Positions 18,069 through 28,036 are shown, counted from the first letter of the stretch. The stretch is DNA of 64,000 nucleotides from Legionella cincinnatiensis (GCF_900452415.1 NZ_UGNX01000001.1:1364001-1428000), one strand, 5' to 3'. Made by a program: numbers and translations. The notes: generated from the letters alone by a model not told the origin.

Positions 18069-20648
18069 CTATTCGTGACCAGTAAACTTCATCTCTCCAT
18101 CTTGGTAAGTCACAGCAATAGTTTCACCTGATTTAAATTTTCCAGTTAAGATTGCTTGGGCCAGAGGGTTTTCCAATTGTTGCTGTATGGTTCGCTTTAA
18201 AGGTCTGGCACCATATACTGGGTCAAATCCTGCTTCAGCTAAATGTGTTAACGCCTCTTGAGTCACTTCAAGATGAATGTCTTGTTGTTGTAGGCGTTTT
18301 TGTAAATAGTTAATTTGTATGGCAGCAATTTTTGCGATTTGCTCTTTAACCAAAGCATGGAAGACAACTGTATCATCAATTCGGTTAATAAATTCAGGAC
18401 GAAAATGTTGTCTAACCATTTCCATGACGGCTTCTTTGATTTGCTCGTATTTGAATTTATTACCCATTTCTTGAATTAGATTCGAGCCAAGATTGGACGT
18501 CATGACAATAATCGTGTTGCGAAAATCTACAGTACGCCCTTGGCCGTCAGTTAAACGACCATCGTCCATTACTTGGAGGAGAATATTAAACACATCAGAA
18601 TGTGCTTTTTCCACTTCATCCAGTAAAATGACTGAATAAGGTCTGCGACGTACGGCTTCGGTTAAGTAGCCACCTTCTTCATAACCAACATAACCTGGAG
18701 GGGCACCAATTAGGCGAGCGACAGAATGTTTTTCCATAAACTCAGACATGTCAATACGCACCATTGCCTCTTCTGTATCAAAAAGAAATGTTGCTAAGGC
18801 TTTACACAATTCTGTTTTGCCGACACCAGTAGGCCCCAGAAACAAAAAGGATCCAATAGGACGATTAGGATCAGAGAGGCCTGCACGTGAACGACGAATG
18901 GCGTTAGACACTGCCTCTATGGCTTCATTTTGTCCTATGAGACGATGATGCAGTACTTCCTCCATCTTTAGTAATTTTTCTTTTTCGCCTTCCATCATTT
19001 TAGCTACAGGGATACCCGTCCATTTAGAAACAACTTCTGCAACTTCATCCTCAGTGACTTTATTACGCACGAGTTTGGTTTCATGCGATTCCGCAGTTGC
19101 TACTTGGGTTAGGCGTTTTTCAAGTTCTGGAATACGCCCGTATTGTAATTCGGACATCCGACTTAAATCTCCAGCTCGACGTGCGGTTTCCATTTCAAGC
19201 TTTGCTTGCTCAAGCGCTTCTTTAATTTGAGTGGCTCCTTGCATGGTTGCTTTTTCAGCTTTCCATACTTCTTCTAAATCGGAATAATTGTGTTCCAATT
19301 CGTCAATCGCATGTTGTAAATCTTCAAGTCGTTTTTTAGAAGCTTCATCATGTTCTTTTTTGAGTGCTTCACGTTCAATTTTTAATTGAATCAAGCGTCG
19401 CTCTAATTTATCCATACTTTCGGGTTTTGAATCGATTTCCATACGTATCAAGCTTCCTGCTTCATCGATTAAATCAATTGCTTTATCAGGTAGCTGCCTG
19501 TCTGTAATATACCGGTGTGATAAAGTAGCAGCTGCAACAATCGCGGGATCGGTAATTTCAACGCCATGATGAACTTCATAGCGTTCTTTTAATCCGCGAA
19601 GAATGGCTATGGTGTCTTCTACACTTGGTTCATCAACCAAAACTTTCTGAAAGCGTCGCTCTAAGGCCGCATCTTTTTCAATGTATTGTCGGTACTCGTC
19701 TAACGTAGTTGCACCAATGCAATGCAACTCTCCCCGAGCCAAAGCAGGTTTAAGCATATTTCCTGCATCCATTGCTCCTTCTGCTTTTCCGGCACCCACC
19801 ATGGTATGGAGCTCATCTATAAAGAGAATAATTTGACCCTCTTGTTTTGCTAAGTCATTGAGTACGGCTTTAAGTCGTTCTTCGAACTCACCTCGAAATT
19901 TCGCTCCGGCAATTAATGCTCCCATATCTAGAGCGAGCAATCGTTTATTTTTTAGACCTTCGGGAACTTCACCATTAATAATACGTTGCGCCAATCCTTC
20001 AACGATAGCGGTTTTACCTACTCCGGGTTCACCAATCAAAACGGGGTTGTTTTTAGTACGTCTTTGCAGCACTTGAATGGTTCTACGGATTTCATCATCG
20101 CGCCCTATAACAGGATCCAGCTTACCTTGTTCTGCACGTGCTGTTAAATCTAGAGTATATTTTTCAAGTGCTTGTCGTTGTTCTTCGGCATTGGGATCGG
20201 TGACTTTTTCTCCACCTCTTAACTCATTTATGGCTTTTTCTATGGCTTTAACTTCACCACCAACTTGTTTGAGCATGCGAGAAAGAACGCCTTCTTCACT
20301 TATTGCTGCTAAAATAAAAAGCTCGCTGGAAATAAAATTATCTTTTTTTTGTTGTGCTAATTTGTCGGTAAGATTTAATAGGCGATTTAAAGCATTGGAA
20401 ATATGAATATCGCCTCCTATGCCAGCTACTTTAGGAAGTTTATCCAAGGCTTGATCGAGCAAAGTTCTTAATAGAGGGATATTCACTCCAGCTTTACTAA
20501 GCAAGGGTCTACAGCTGCCTCCTTCCTGATCTAAAAGCGCTTTCATTAAATGTTCTGGCTCTATAAAACCATTATCTCTTCCTAAAGCTAGAGACTGTGC
20601 ATCTGCTAAAGCGATTTGAAACTTTGACGTCAGTTTATCCATTCTCAT
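18069..20648 (-). CDS. clpB: ATP-dependent disaggregase chaperone ClpB
   Basis: An 859-residue Hsp100, close to the 857 of E. coli. It rescues aggregated proteins together with DnaK. The Clp N domain (1-145) is followed by NBD1 with Walker A GEPGVGKT (Lys212), a ClpB-type coiled-coil middle domain at about 400-525, and NBD2 with GPTGVGKT. The middle domain and the opening [10 protein letters not shown] separate ClpB from ClpA. A sigma-32-like promoter lies directly upstream, so heat induction is expected. The divergent peptidase gene starts 87 bases away. Confidence 0.97.
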   Translation of the reverse strand: MRMDKLTSKFQIALADAQSLALGRDNGFIEPEHLMKALLDQEGGSCRPLLSKAGVNIPLLRTLLDQALDKLPKVAGIGGDIHISNALNRLLNLTDKLAQQKKDNFISSELFILAAISEEGVLSRMLKQVGGEVKAIEKAINELRGGEKVTDPNAEEQRQALEKYTLDLTARAEQGKLDPVIGRDDEIRRTIQVLQRRTKNNPVLIGEPGVGKTAIVEGLAQRIINGEVPEGLKNKRLLALDMGALIAGAKFRGEFEERLKAVLNDLAKQEGQIILFIDELHTMVGAGKAEGAMDAGNMLKPALARGELHCIGATTLDEYRQYIEKDAALERRFQKVLVDEPSVEDTIAILRGLKERYEVHHGVEITDPAIVAAATLSHRYITDRQLPDKAIDLIDEAGSLIRMEIDSKPESMDKLERRLIQLKIEREALKKEHDEASKKRLEDLQHAIDELEHNYSDLEEVWKAEKATMQGATQIKEALEQAKLEMETARRAGDLSRMSELQYGRIPELEKRLTQVATAESHETKLVRNKVTEDEVAEVVSKWTGIPVAKMMEGEKEKLLKMEEVLHHRLIGQNEAIEAVSNAIRRSRAGLSDPNRPIGSFLFLGPTGVGKTELCKALATFLFDTEEAMVRIDMSEFMEKHSVARLIGAPPGYVGYEEGGYLTEAVRRRPYSVILLDEVEKAHSDVFNILLQVMDDGRLTDGQGRTVDFRNTIIVMTSNLGSNLIQEMGNKFKYEQIKEAVMEMVRQHFRPEFINRIDDTVVFHALVKEQIAKIAAIQINYLQKRLQQQDIHLEVTQEALTHLAEAGFDPVYGARPLKRTIQQQLENPLAQAILTGKFKSGETIAVTYQDGEMKFTGHE

Positions 20649-20697
20649 AACGATTCACCTTATTTAATGGGTGTTAATTTTCTTTTATCTACCGTAA

Positions 20698-20724
20698 AAT
20701 GAGGCTTAATTAAATAATTTCAAG
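20698..20724 (-). promoter_or_regulatory. Sigma-32-type heat-shock promoter of clpB
   Basis: Read on the minus strand: CTTGAAA (20724-20718), a 13-base spacer, then CCTCATT (20704-20698). This fits the enterobacterial sigma-32 consensus CTTGAAA-N13-15-CCCCAT with one mismatch, and ends about 50 bases before the clpB ATG. Confidence 0.75.
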
Positions 20725-20734
20725 TGATTTTAAT

Positions 20735-21691
20735 ATGACAAATGATATTTCTTCTAATCCGAGTCAGGATTCACAAGCTTTGCTGAATCAAATCATCATT
20801 GATTATATGAAAGAAGCCAAAAGAAAGCGTAGATGGAAATGGTTCATGCGGGTCATTTATTTATTAATTATTGCTTATATTGTTTATCAATTTTCTACGA
20901 GCTCAAATGAGGAAGTAGGTACCAATACCAAGCCTCATGTTGGAATTGTTGACGTTAATGGTGAAATGGCGGATGCAAAGCCTGCTAACTCTGATGATTT
21001 TGCTAAGGGTCTTGATACCGCTTATAAAAATTCAGGATTAAAAGCACTCATTGTTCGTATTAATAGTCCTGGAGGTAGTCCGGTACAGGCCGAGTATATG
21101 TATAACACAATAAAATACTATCAAAAAAAATATCCCAGTATAAAAATCTATTCAGTTTGTGTCGATGCTTGTGCTTCTGCTGCTTATTATGTAGCTGTTG
21201 CTACAGATGCTATTTATGCGAGCCCTGCAAGTATGGTTGGCTCGATCGGGGTTTTATACAATGGATTTGGAGTCGTGGATCTGATGAATAAAATCGGGGT
21301 TTCGCGTCGATTGCAAACATCCGGTGTTAATAAAGGATTTTTAGATCCTTTTTCTCCACAAACAGATTTTGAAAAACAAAAATTACAAACGATGCTTGAT
21401 ATAGTGCATCAGCAATTTATTAACCGCGTGAAAGAAGGGAGAGGAAGTCGTTTACATATTGATGATGAAACTTTTTCAGGACTTTTTTGGACAGGTGAGC
21501 AAGCTCTCACTATTGGCTTAATTGATGGATATGCCAGCAGCGGACAATTGGCTCGCGAAATTATTAATGTTCCAGAAGTTATTGATTATACGCATAAACA
21601 AAACCTCTTTGATCGCGTCACTAAAAATATTGGTACAGCAATGGCGGATGAATTACCTTTAAGTTTTGGGGCAAGACAAGGATTTAAGTAA
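20735..21691 (+). CDS. sppA: S49-family signal peptide peptidase (SppA-like)
   Basis: A 318-residue membrane-anchored serine peptidase of the short (single-domain) SppA type. One transmembrane helix lies at about 37-53 after a basic stretch (KRKRRWKW). The protease domain has RINSPGGSPVQ, a nucleophile candidate Ser148 in ACASAAYY, and the general-base candidate Lys200 in SGVNKGFLDPFSP, the expected Ser/Lys dyad spacing. The family degrades cleaved signal peptides in the inner membrane. Its stop codon overlaps the first bases of the palindromic repeat at 21690. SohB is an alternative name for similar proteins, but the short length favours SppA. Confidence 0.85.
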   Translation: MTNDISSNPSQDSQALLNQIIIDYMKEAKRKRRWKWFMRVIYLLIIAYIVYQFSTSSNEEVGTNTKPHVGIVDVNGEMADAKPANSDDFAKGLDTAYKNSGLKALIVRINSPGGSPVQAEYMYNTIKYYQKKYPSIKIYSVCVDACASAAYYVAVATDAIYASPASMVGSIGVLYNGFGVVDLMNKIGVSRRLQTSGVNKGFLDPFSPQTDFEKQKLQTMLDIVHQQFINRVKEGRGSRLHIDDETFSGLFWTGEQALTIGLIDGYASSGQLAREIINVPEVIDYTHKQNLFDRVTKNIGTAMADELPLSFGARQGFK

Positions 21692-21755
21692 CGTGAGTTC
21701 GACATACAAGGCATTTTTATGCCTTGTATGTCGCTCAACAAACGTTATCCCGTAA
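21690..21755. repeat. Palindromic repeat, copy 2 (inverted relative to copy 1)
   Basis: An imperfect palindrome 21690-21746 bounded by AACGT and AACGTT, with arms CGACATACAAGGCAT and ATGCCTTGTATGTCG, followed by ATCCCGTAAA. It matches the reverse complement of 3037-3093 and part of the adjoining palindrome. It lies between the convergent ends of the peptidase and iscA-type genes and could act as a bidirectional terminator. Confidence 0.75.
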
Positions 21756-21767
21756 AATACGCGGCAT

Positions 21768-22133
21768 TTAATTGACAGTAAAGCTTTCTCCACAACCACA
21801 TTGACCTGTTTGATTGGGATTATTAAATACAAATTTATGATTTAATCCTTGTTTTACATAATCAACATCCATTTTTTTTAGAAATGGATAGCTGGCTTTA
21901 TCAACACAGACAACGTATTCTTCAGTTAAAGGTAGAATTAAATCTCCTTCTAATGGAGCTAACACATAATCTACTACATAGGACAGACCCGAACACCCTG
22001 TTTTTTTTACTGATAGGCGGATTCCTGCATGTTCAGGTTTTTTTTGTAAATAAGATATTACATGTTTTAAAGCTGCATCGGTAAAACTGATTTCAGGTGT
22101 TTTATTTTCTGCATGATGCATGATGACGCTCAT
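21768..22133 (-). CDS. iscA: HesB/IscA-family iron-sulfur carrier
   Basis: A 121-residue A-type carrier. It keeps the three conserved cysteines of the family: one in KTGCSGLSY and two in the C-terminal CGCGESF. Such proteins pass Fe-S clusters from a scaffold to target enzymes. The ATG at 22133 is chosen over a TTG 15 bases upstream because GAGAGG precedes it by a good distance. It is the last gene of trmJ-iscS-iscU-like-iscA, 76 bases after the IscU-like gene. ErpA or SufA naming cannot be excluded, but the location favours IscA. Confidence 0.85.
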   Translation of the reverse strand: MSVIMHHAENKTPEISFTDAALKHVISYLQKKPEHAGIRLSVKKTGCSGLSYVVDYVLAPLEGDLILPLTEEYVVCVDKASYPFLKKMDVDYVKQGLNHKFVFNNPNQTGQCGCGESFTVN

Positions 22134-22209
22134 GATACTACCTCTCAATTTATATGTAGACCTCTTTCATATCATCTTTAATTGTTTGCAATGAAGCAAA
22201 ACCTACTGA

Positions 22210-22596
22210 CTATGTAAGGGGTTTATTTTTGTTTTTTATTAAAAGCATGATTTCTTTATAAATACCTACGATTCTTAATGCTATAGGATATTGGGCAATA
22301 GGAATATCCAAATTTTTAATAATCAGCACATGATCAATCTGCGGTACATTATCTATAGCTTTTCCTTCTAACTGCCTGCATAACCATTCCAGGCCAGCAA
22401 TCACATAGGGGTTTCCATTGGTTTTAAAGCAAGTGCGCACAATGGTGCCCTCTGAGTTGCATTGCATGTAAAACTCAATAGTTCCTTGATCTTTTTGGCT
22501 GTTTTTTACCATCACTGCAAGCGCATGATTGATATCAATGATCCCTACATGTTTTGGTAAAAAAAAGTAGTCTTGTACTATTTTATTATACATCAT
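22210..22596 (-). CDS. IscU/NifU-like protein lacking cluster-binding cysteines
   Basis: A 128-residue protein whose start ([17 protein letters not shown]) and centre ([21 protein letters not shown]) align with IscU without large gaps. The three IscU cluster ligands are absent: the PACGD site reads QKDQG (35-39), YGCG reads NGNP (60-63) and HCS reads YPI (103-105). The remaining cysteines (46, 56, 73) are elsewhere. The ATG overlaps the iscS stop codon by four bases (ATGA), so translation is coupled to iscS. A classical scaffold role is unlikely; regulation of IscS or carriage of another ligand is conceivable. The homology to IscU is confident and the function unknown. Confidence 0.75.
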   Translation of the reverse strand: MMYNKIVQDYFFLPKHVGIIDINHALAVMVKNSQKDQGTIEFYMQCNSEGTIVRTCFKTNGNPYVIAGLEWLCRQLEGKAIDNVPQIDHVLIIKNLDIPIAQYPIALRIVGIYKEIMLLIKNKNKPLT

Positions 22597-23765
22597 GATG
22601 GTGATATTTCGTGTAATCGAGTGATTTGAGTGCAAATTGTATTAATTGCATAGTCAACTTCTTCTTCTTTAGTAAAACGTCCAATGGATAATCTCACCGT
22701 ACTTTGTGCCAGATCATCACTTAATCCTAAGGCTTTAAGCACGTAAGAGGGTTGAATGCTTGCAGAGCTACATGCTGAGGTAGTAGATACTGCGAGTTCA
22801 TTTAATGCTAAAAGCAAAGAGTCACCATCTAATCCTGCAAAGCTTATATTCAAATTTCCAGCGATTCGTTGATGTTCATCGCCATTAAGCTGAATACCCG
22901 GTAGATGCTTTATGCCATTCCATAAACGCCTCCTATAACTTAAGATACGTGCCTGTTCTTCTTGACGCAAGAGCTCAGTTAATGCGAATGCTTCTCCCAT
23001 ACCTACTATTTGGTGGGTTGCTAATGTTCCTGAGCGTAGACCTCCTTCATGTCCTCCGCCAAAACTTTGGGGTTGAAGACGAATTCTAGGTTTATGTCTG
23101 ACATACAATGCACCGATACCTTTAGGGCCATAATTTTTATGTGCTGAAAATGCCATTAAATCTACCGGAAGCTGGGTTAAATTAATCGGAATTTTTCCCG
23201 CACTTTGTGCTGCATCAACATGAAAAATAATTCCTTTGTGGCGTAATAAAGAACCTATAGCTTCAATATTTTGGACAACCCCAATTTCATTATTTACATG
23301 CATAATAGATACTAAAATAGTGTCGGATCTTAATGCTTGAGCTAATTGTTTGAGATCGAGCAACCCATCAGATTTTGGCTGCAGATAGGTCACTTCAAAA
23401 CCATCCTTTTCTAGGCGGTTAAAACTATCGAGTACTGCTTTATGTTCTGTACTCATAGTAATTAGGTGTTTTCCTTTGCTGTGGTAAAAATGGGCGGCAC
23501 CAATTATTGCTAAATTATTTGCTTCAGTTGCACCCGATGTAAACACAATGTCTTGAGGCGACGCGTGAATTGACTCCGCAATTTGGGTACGAGCATGTTC
23601 AACAGCACGTGCTGCGACTCTACCGTATTCATGAGTAGTTGATGAAGGGTTACCATAGTCTCCATCGGGCCCTAAATAGCAGAGCATACGCTCTACAACA
23701 CGTGGATCAACCGGTGTTGTTGCCATGTAATCAAAATAAATTGGTTTTTTAATGATCCTGTTCAC
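22593..23765 (-). CDS. iscS: Cysteine desulfurase IscS
   Basis: A 390-residue PLP enzyme that takes sulfur from cysteine for Fe-S clusters and tRNA thiolation. It begins [16 protein letters not shown], has the PLP-binding Lys210 in [10 protein letters not shown] and the sulfur-carrying Cys332 in [10 protein letters not shown], with the extended active-site loop of IscS rather than SufS. The GTG at 23765 is preferred to a TTG 27 bases upstream because GAGGCAGGA lies just before it; the gene overlaps the end of trmJ by 17 bases. iscR, hscBA and fdx, which usually surround it, are not in this cluster. Confidence 0.92.
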   Translation of the reverse strand: MNRIIKKPIYFDYMATTPVDPRVVERMLCYLGPDGDYGNPSSTTHEYGRVAARAVEHARTQIAESIHASPQDIVFTSGATEANNLAIIGAAHFYHSKGKHLITMSTEHKAVLDSFNRLEKDGFEVTYLQPKSDGLLDLKQLAQALRSDTILVSIMHVNNEIGVVQNIEAIGSLLRHKGIIFHVDAAQSAGKIPINLTQLPVDLMAFSAHKNYGPKGIGALYVRHKPRIRLQPQSFGGGHEGGLRSGTLATHQIVGMGEAFALTELLRQEEQARILSYRRRLWNGIKHLPGIQLNGDEHQRIAGNLNISFAGLDGDSLLLALNELAVSTTSACSSASIQPSYVLKALGLSDDLAQSTVRLSIGRFTKEEEVDYAINTICTQITRLHEISPS

Positions 23766-24504
23766 TCCTGCCTCTTTTGCTTGCCCATTCAATTGATTTT
23801 TGTACTTGGCTTAACATTCCTCTTAAAAGATTCACCTCCATTTTCTCTAAGCTCGCGCGGTTAAATAATCGTCGTACGCGTTGCATTAATCGTCGTGGAT
23901 TAGACGCTTTTAAAAATTGGATCTCAATAAAAACTTCTTTGAGATGTTCGTAAAATTGTTCGATATCTTCTGCAGTTGCATATTCGTCTTGTCGTAATGC
24001 TACTTCTGCTTTAGGTGCTAATAATTTCATCCGTAACTCATAGGCAATAATTTGTACGGCTTGAGCTAGATTTAGCGAACTGTACTCAGGATTGCTTGGA
24101 ATATTTATATGATAATGACATTTTAGCAGTTCTTCATTAGTAAGACCTGCATGTTCCCGCCCAAATACAAGAGCAATTTGAGTCTTATCTGCTTGCTGAT
24201 TGACTAAATCCGCACAAGATGAGGGAGTTAGACCGGGCAAAGAAATTCCTCTAGGCCTTGCACTGGTTCCTAAAATGAGCTGACATCCCACCAAAGCCTC
24301 GTCTAAAGATTCTGTAACTCGTGCACTTGCTAAAAGATCATCTGCTCCAGCTGCCATTTCTTGTGCACGCAGATCAGGAAAAGATTTGGGTTTAACCAAA
24401 TATAGAGATTTTAATCCCATAGTTTTCATTGCTCGAGCTGTTGAACCGATATTACCTGGATGAGAAGTTGCTACTAAAATGATGCGAATAGAGTTTAGAT
24501 TCAT
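23749..24504 (-). CDS. trmJ: tRNA (cytidine/uridine-2'-O-)-methyltransferase TrmJ
   Basis: A 251-residue SPOUT-class methyltransferase that modifies position 32 of certain tRNAs. The start is the family hallmark [21 protein letters not shown] (in part), with [14 protein letters not shown] and [15 protein letters not shown] forming the knotted SAM site. The C-terminal helical extension matches TrmJ. The ATG at 24504 is preferred to a TTG three codons upstream. As in E. coli it lies between suhB (divergent) and the isc genes. Confidence 0.92.
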   Translation of the reverse strand: MNLNSIRIILVATSHPGNIGSTARAMKTMGLKSLYLVKPKSFPDLRAQEMAAGADDLLASARVTESLDEALVGCQLILGTSARPRGISLPGLTPSSCADLVNQQADKTQIALVFGREHAGLTNEELLKCHYHINIPSNPEYSSLNLAQAVQIIAYELRMKLLAPKAEVALRQDEYATAEDIEQFYEHLKEVFIEIQFLKASNPRRLMQRVRRLFNRASLEKMEVNLLRGMLSQVQKSIEWASKRGRSEQDH

Positions 24505-24614
24505 AAAAAACAATAATTAATGTATTTCGATCATGTGATCATAACATTTAACTCTCTTTGTGCAAAAAAAGTATGATAGAATCGCCAGCTTTGTAGATTA
24601 CATAGAGTATATTC

Positions 24615-25400
24615 ATGGAACCACTTTTAAATATAGCAGTTAATGCAGCGCGACAAGCCGGTGATATAATAATTCGTCATATGGAGCAAGTGGATCGTCT
24701 TAAAATTACCGCTAAAAATAACCATGAATATTTTAGCGAAGTAGACATCAAAGCGGAACAGACTATTATTAATACCATTTATAAGGCATATCCAGAGCAC
24801 GGAATTTTAGCTGAAGAAAGCGGGATACAAGAAGGGGACGGAGAAACAATGTGGATTATTGATCCGTTAGATGGAACATCTAATTATTTACATGGTTTTC
24901 CCTTTTTTTCAGTTTCTATTGCGGTAAAAGTTAAAGGAAGGATGGAACATGGAGTTATTTATGATCCCTTGCGACACGAATGTTTTGCTGCGAGTCGCGG
25001 GCGAGGAGCTCGGCTAAATGATCGAAGAATTCGTGTTTCGAAACAAACCCAACTCATGGCTGCATTATTAGGAACAGGTTTTCCATCCCGAGATATTAAT
25101 GTTGCGCAAAGATATTTACCCACATTAGAAGCATTGTTGGGTAAGTGTGCTGGAATAAGAAGAACAGGATCTGCTGCTCTTGATTTAGCGTATGTAGCCA
25201 GTGGACGATTGGATGGTTTTTGGGAGTTTGGTTTACGCCCCTGGGATATTGCGGCAGGTTCATTATTAATTAGAGAAGCTGGTGGCTTAATTAGCGATTT
25301 ACAAGGAGGAGATGATTTTATTAAACATGGAGATATTGTTGCAGGAACTCCTAAAGTATTTAAATCTTTGCTGCAAACTATTTCTCCTGCTTTGAAATAA
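24615..25400 (+). CDS. suhB: Inositol-1-monophosphatase SuhB
   Basis: A 261-residue inositol monophosphatase-family enzyme. The metal-binding motif DPLDGTSNYLHGFPFF starts at Asp83, preceded by Glu67/68 in AEESG, and the second motif WDIAAGSLLIREAGG is near the C-terminus. In E. coli SuhB also works with the rRNA antitermination complex. The divergent trmJ neighbour preserves the E. coli order. Confidence 0.94.
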   Translation: MEPLLNIAVNAARQAGDIIIRHMEQVDRLKITAKNNHEYFSEVDIKAEQTIINTIYKAYPEHGILAEESGIQEGDGETMWIIDPLDGTSNYLHGFPFFSVSIAVKVKGRMEHGVIYDPLRHECFAASRGRGARLNDRRIRVSKQTQLMAALLGTGFPSRDINVAQRYLPTLEALLGKCAGIRRTGSAALDLAYVASGRLDGFWEFGLRPWDIAAGSLLIREAGGLISDLQGGDDFIKHGDIVAGTPKVFKSLLQTISPALK

Positions 25401-25484
25401 GTATGAAAAGACAAGGTAATATCCCTGAAGTTTTTATACATCCGAATACTTTCCTTGGAAATTATCCAAAATTTGAACTATATT

Positions 25485-25500
25485 GCGCGCGATAGCGCGC
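25485..25500 (+). terminator. Hairpin downstream of suhB
   Basis: GCGCGC-GATA-GCGCGC followed by TTTG. It lies 85 bases after suhB. A short T-run makes terminator function possible rather than certain. Confidence 0.4.
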
Positions 25501-25633
25501 TTTGTTGGTGTCTTTTTAAATGAGCATAGAAATTTTAAACATTCATCCCATTCAAAAGATATAACCTCAAGAATACCAGTCTATGCTGCCGCCGAGCATT
25601 TCATTGTTTGATAAAAATACCTTATATCTAAGT

Positions 25634-25716
25634 AAGTAACGTCAGTTATGGATAAAGATATAATTATAACGGGCCGAAGTAATAACCCGATCTCTTATCC
25701 GTAATTGACGTTAAGT
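25634..25716. repeat. MITE-like inverted-repeat element, copy 1
   Basis: An 83-base imperfect palindrome. The left arm reads AAGTAACGTCAGTTATGGAT and the right arm, reverse-complemented, reads ACTTAACGTCAATTACGGAT, continuing to GATCGGGTTATTACTTCGG. This right arm aligns with the left half of the element at 52890-53053 over about 40 bases with few differences. There is no coding capacity. Confidence 0.65.
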
Positions 25717-25937
25717 AAACTTCAAACTGTGGTGAATTTAATTAATTAATAAATTCACCCTGTCCATTTAACAGTTAAAATGGTAGAATTTTTTAACTTA
25801 ATATTTCCTTAATAAATGAATATCATTAAAACAATATTTACACTCTTTGAGATGTTTGGTACTATATAGACCATGGTGTTCGGTGAGTGTATGTACTGGG
25901 CATAATTTCATTTATTAATTTGTACTAGGAGACTTAA

Positions 25938-26219
25938 ATGAGCACAGAAACAATGGTGCAAAGCAGCGAAGCACTTTCACATCAAGTAATTCGTGCTGTT
26001 AAGGGGTATTTGACGAGCATTAACAATAAAGACTCTAATTTGAATTTATATCAATTAATCGTTGAAGAAGTTGAAGCACCTTTATTTCGGACCGTTATGG
26101 AATTAACTCGCTACAATCAATCAAAAGCAGCGCGTGTTCTTGGTGTAAGTCGTGGGACCTTACGTACTAAATTGAAGCGCTATTTTGACGATGAGTTTAT
26201 TGGAACTCGTGATTTTTAA
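25938..26219 (+). CDS. fis: Fis-family nucleoid protein
   Basis: A 93-residue DNA-binding protein. The C-terminal helix-turn-helix SKAARVLGVSRGTLRTKLK matches Fis, and the N-terminal half forms the dimerisation helices. Fis bends DNA and adjusts growth-phase transcription; Legionella has several paralogues, which in the literature repress effector genes before transmission. AGGAG lies eight bases before the ATG. Unlike in E. coli, no dus gene precedes it. Confidence 0.9.
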   Translation: MSTETMVQSSEALSHQVIRAVKGYLTSINNKDSNLNLYQLIVEEVEAPLFRTVMELTRYNQSKAARVLGVSRGTLRTKLKRYFDDEFIGTRDF

Positions 26220-26296
26220 TTAATTTAACCCTAAATTCTCAATAGCATTTTTCGATTAATTATCCCCAAATAGTGGTCTTTCGGTAGGCACTCTGC

Positions 26297-26302
26297 TACT
26301 AT
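26297..26302 (+). promoter_or_regulatory. Candidate -10 box of rnpB
   Basis: TACTAT, seven bases before the inferred 5' end of the RNase P RNA. The -35 (TGGTCT at about 26274) is weak. Confidence 0.4.
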
Positions 26303-26309
26303 TGATAAC

Positions 26310-26667
26310 AGAGTTGGTCAGGCAATCGCTCTTTGCTGTTGCAAAGGGAGGAAAGTCCGGGCTCCAAAAGGGCAGAGTGCCAGGTAACGCCTGGGAGATG
26401 CAAATCTACGGAAAGTGCCACAGAAAATATACCGCCTTTTTAAGGTAAGGGTGAAATGGTGCGGTAAGAGCGCACCGCGCGATTGGTAACAGTCGTGGCA
26501 GGGAAAACCCCACTCGGAGCAAGACCAAATAGGAATCCATTTGGCTGTAAGGCTAACACGTGTGGCCCACACGGGATTCGGGTAGGTCGCTTGAGGCGTG
26601 TGGCGACACACGTCCCAGATGAATGATTGTCCACGACAGAACCCGGCTTATCGACCGACTCTTTTTA
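26310..26667 (+). ncRNA. rnpB: RNase P RNA, bacterial class A
   Basis: The catalytic RNA that trims tRNA 5' leaders. The conserved core GAGGAAAGTCCGGGC is at about 26347-26361, with AGGGTGAAA, GGTAAGAGCGCACCG and AGAACCCGGCTTATCG following in the family order. The ends pair as stem P1: GAGTTGGTC (26311-26319) with GACCGACTC (26653-26661). A T-rich run follows at 26662-26670 as a likely terminator. Protein-like reading frames on the opposite strand are accidental. Confidence 0.96.
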
Positions 26668-26713
26668 TTTCCAGTTTTTTCATCTTCAAAAATAAAATGT
26701 AAGTTCTTATTTT

Positions 26714-28036
26714 TTAGTGTTTGCTAATGTGTAATTTTAGTTTTGGTCGTGCACGGCTTAGCATTCTATTCGCTATTCGGAGTAAAAATGAACACCATAC
26801 TCCATACAATGCGGATAAATGCATTAAATATAATGAACGATAAGCAAGTTGAGCAACTTTGCCTCCTAGAAAGTAACGTACTTTGCCCATGCCTGAAATA
26901 TCACCATAGGCACCATAGCAACTTAATGCAATTAAAGAACCTCGATCTTCATATTTAAAATCAAGTAGCTCCTCATTATTCAGTTTATTCTTCAATGATT
27001 TTGCTAAGAGATGAGCTTGCTGGTGAGCAGCTTGTGCACGTGGTGGTACAGGTTTTTCTGTAGCAATATCTATTACTTGAGCACAATCACCAATTGCAAA
27101 AATATGCTCATCATTCGCAGTTTGTAGTTTTGAGTTAATCATTATCCGATTTAAATTATCTACGGCTAACCCATCTAGAGTAGATAAAAATTCAGGCGCT
27201 TTAACGCCTGCAGCCCACACACAGATACTTGCCGGTAAAACTTTCCCACTTTTAGTGTGAATTCCTTCATGATCAATTTGACTTACAATTTCATTTGTTA
27301 AAATTTCAATTCCTAATTCTTGTAGTTTTTTAGTAGTTAAAGCAGAAAGCAATTCAGGAAGAACTGGTAAAATCCGCGGAGCACCCTCAATGATAGTAAT
27401 TTTTGCTAATTTTCTAACCACATGATTAAATTGATATTTTTCAGTTTGGTTGAGGGTATGAAGTAATTCTGCACCCAATTCGATGCCGGTGGCACCTCCT
27501 CCAATAATTACAATATTAAAATCTTGGGGTGTTTCTCCTTCAGGAGTGTATTGCAGGGATAATAATTTATCTACGTATTTCTTTTGAAAATGGTTTGCTT
27601 GATCAAGATTATCAATGCTTAAGCAATGTTCTTTAACTCCAGGAGTATTAAAATCATTGCTTTGACTGCCTACGGCAATCACTAATGTATCGTATTTTAA
27701 AGTTCGTTCAGGCACTATAATGTTTTGTTCTTCATCTACTAGGGCAGCAATACGAATGATTTTTGCCTTACGATCCAAACCAATCATAGCTCCTGGTTGG
27801 TAGTTATAATGATGTGATACTGAATGAGAATAAAAATTGAGTTGATCCATATTGGAATCGAGTGAGCCTGCAGCTACCTCATGCAATAACGGTTTCCAGA
27901 TATGGATTTCTTGCTTATCTAAAAGAGTAATATTTGCTAGTCCTTTCTTTCCTAAATCTTTACCTAAACGAGTAACTAACTCAACTCCACCAGCTCCTCC
28001 ACCCACAACTACGATATGATGCAATTCCTTACTCAT
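26714..28036 (-). CDS. ndh: Type II NADH dehydrogenase
   Basis: A 440-residue membrane-associated flavoprotein that passes electrons from NADH to quinone without pumping protons. The FAD-binding motif is VVGGGAGGVELVTRLG near the start, and the NADH-binding motif IIGGGATGIELGAEL is near 176. AIGDCAQ and the quinone-site region PVPPRAQAAHQQA follow. The C-terminal amphipathic segment (YLMHLSALYGVWCSFLL and a basic tail) anchors it to the membrane. It is read toward rnpB and lies 49 bases after the small membrane protein gene. Confidence 0.9.
   Translation of the reverse strand: MSKELHHIVVVGGGAGGVELVTRLGKDLGKKGLANITLLDKQEIHIWKPLLHEVAAGSLDSNMDQLNFYSHSVSHHYNYQPGAMIGLDRKAKIIRIAALVDEEQNIIVPERTLKYDTLVIAVGSQSNDFNTPGVKEHCLSIDNLDQANHFQKKYVDKLLSLQYTPEGETPQDFNIVIIGGGATGIELGAELLHTLNQTEKYQFNHVVRKLAKITIIEGAPRILPVLPELLSALTTKKLQELGIEILTNEIVSQIDHEGIHTKSGKVLPASICVWAAGVKAPEFLSTLDGLAVDNLNRIMINSKLQTANDEHIFAIGDCAQVIDIATEKPVPPRAQAAHQQAHLLAKSLKNKLNNEELLDFKYEDRGSLIALSCYGAYGDISGMGKVRYFLGGKVAQLAYRSLYLMHLSALYGVWCSFLLRIANRMLSRARPKLKLHISKH

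Larger units (their letters stand above)
25401..25937. other. Intergenic region between suhB and fis
   Basis: 537 bases without a supported gene. It holds a GC hairpin (25485-25500) and the inverted-repeat element at 25634-25716. The last 120 bases before fis are AT-rich and probably hold its promoter; CATAAT at 25901-25906 is a possible -10 without a clear -35. Confidence 0.6.

Noticed and set aside
19858..20406. Plus-strand frames within clpB
   Set aside because: Shadows of the ClpB coding strand with no ribosome sites and Ser/Arg-rich translation.
25401..25937. tRNA or small RNA gene
   Set aside because: No cloverleaf and no T-loop consensus; the structure present is explained by the inverted-repeat element.
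26318..26634. Two minus-strand reading frames
   Set aside because: They are antisense to the RNase P RNA, whose conserved core and P1 pairing are clear.
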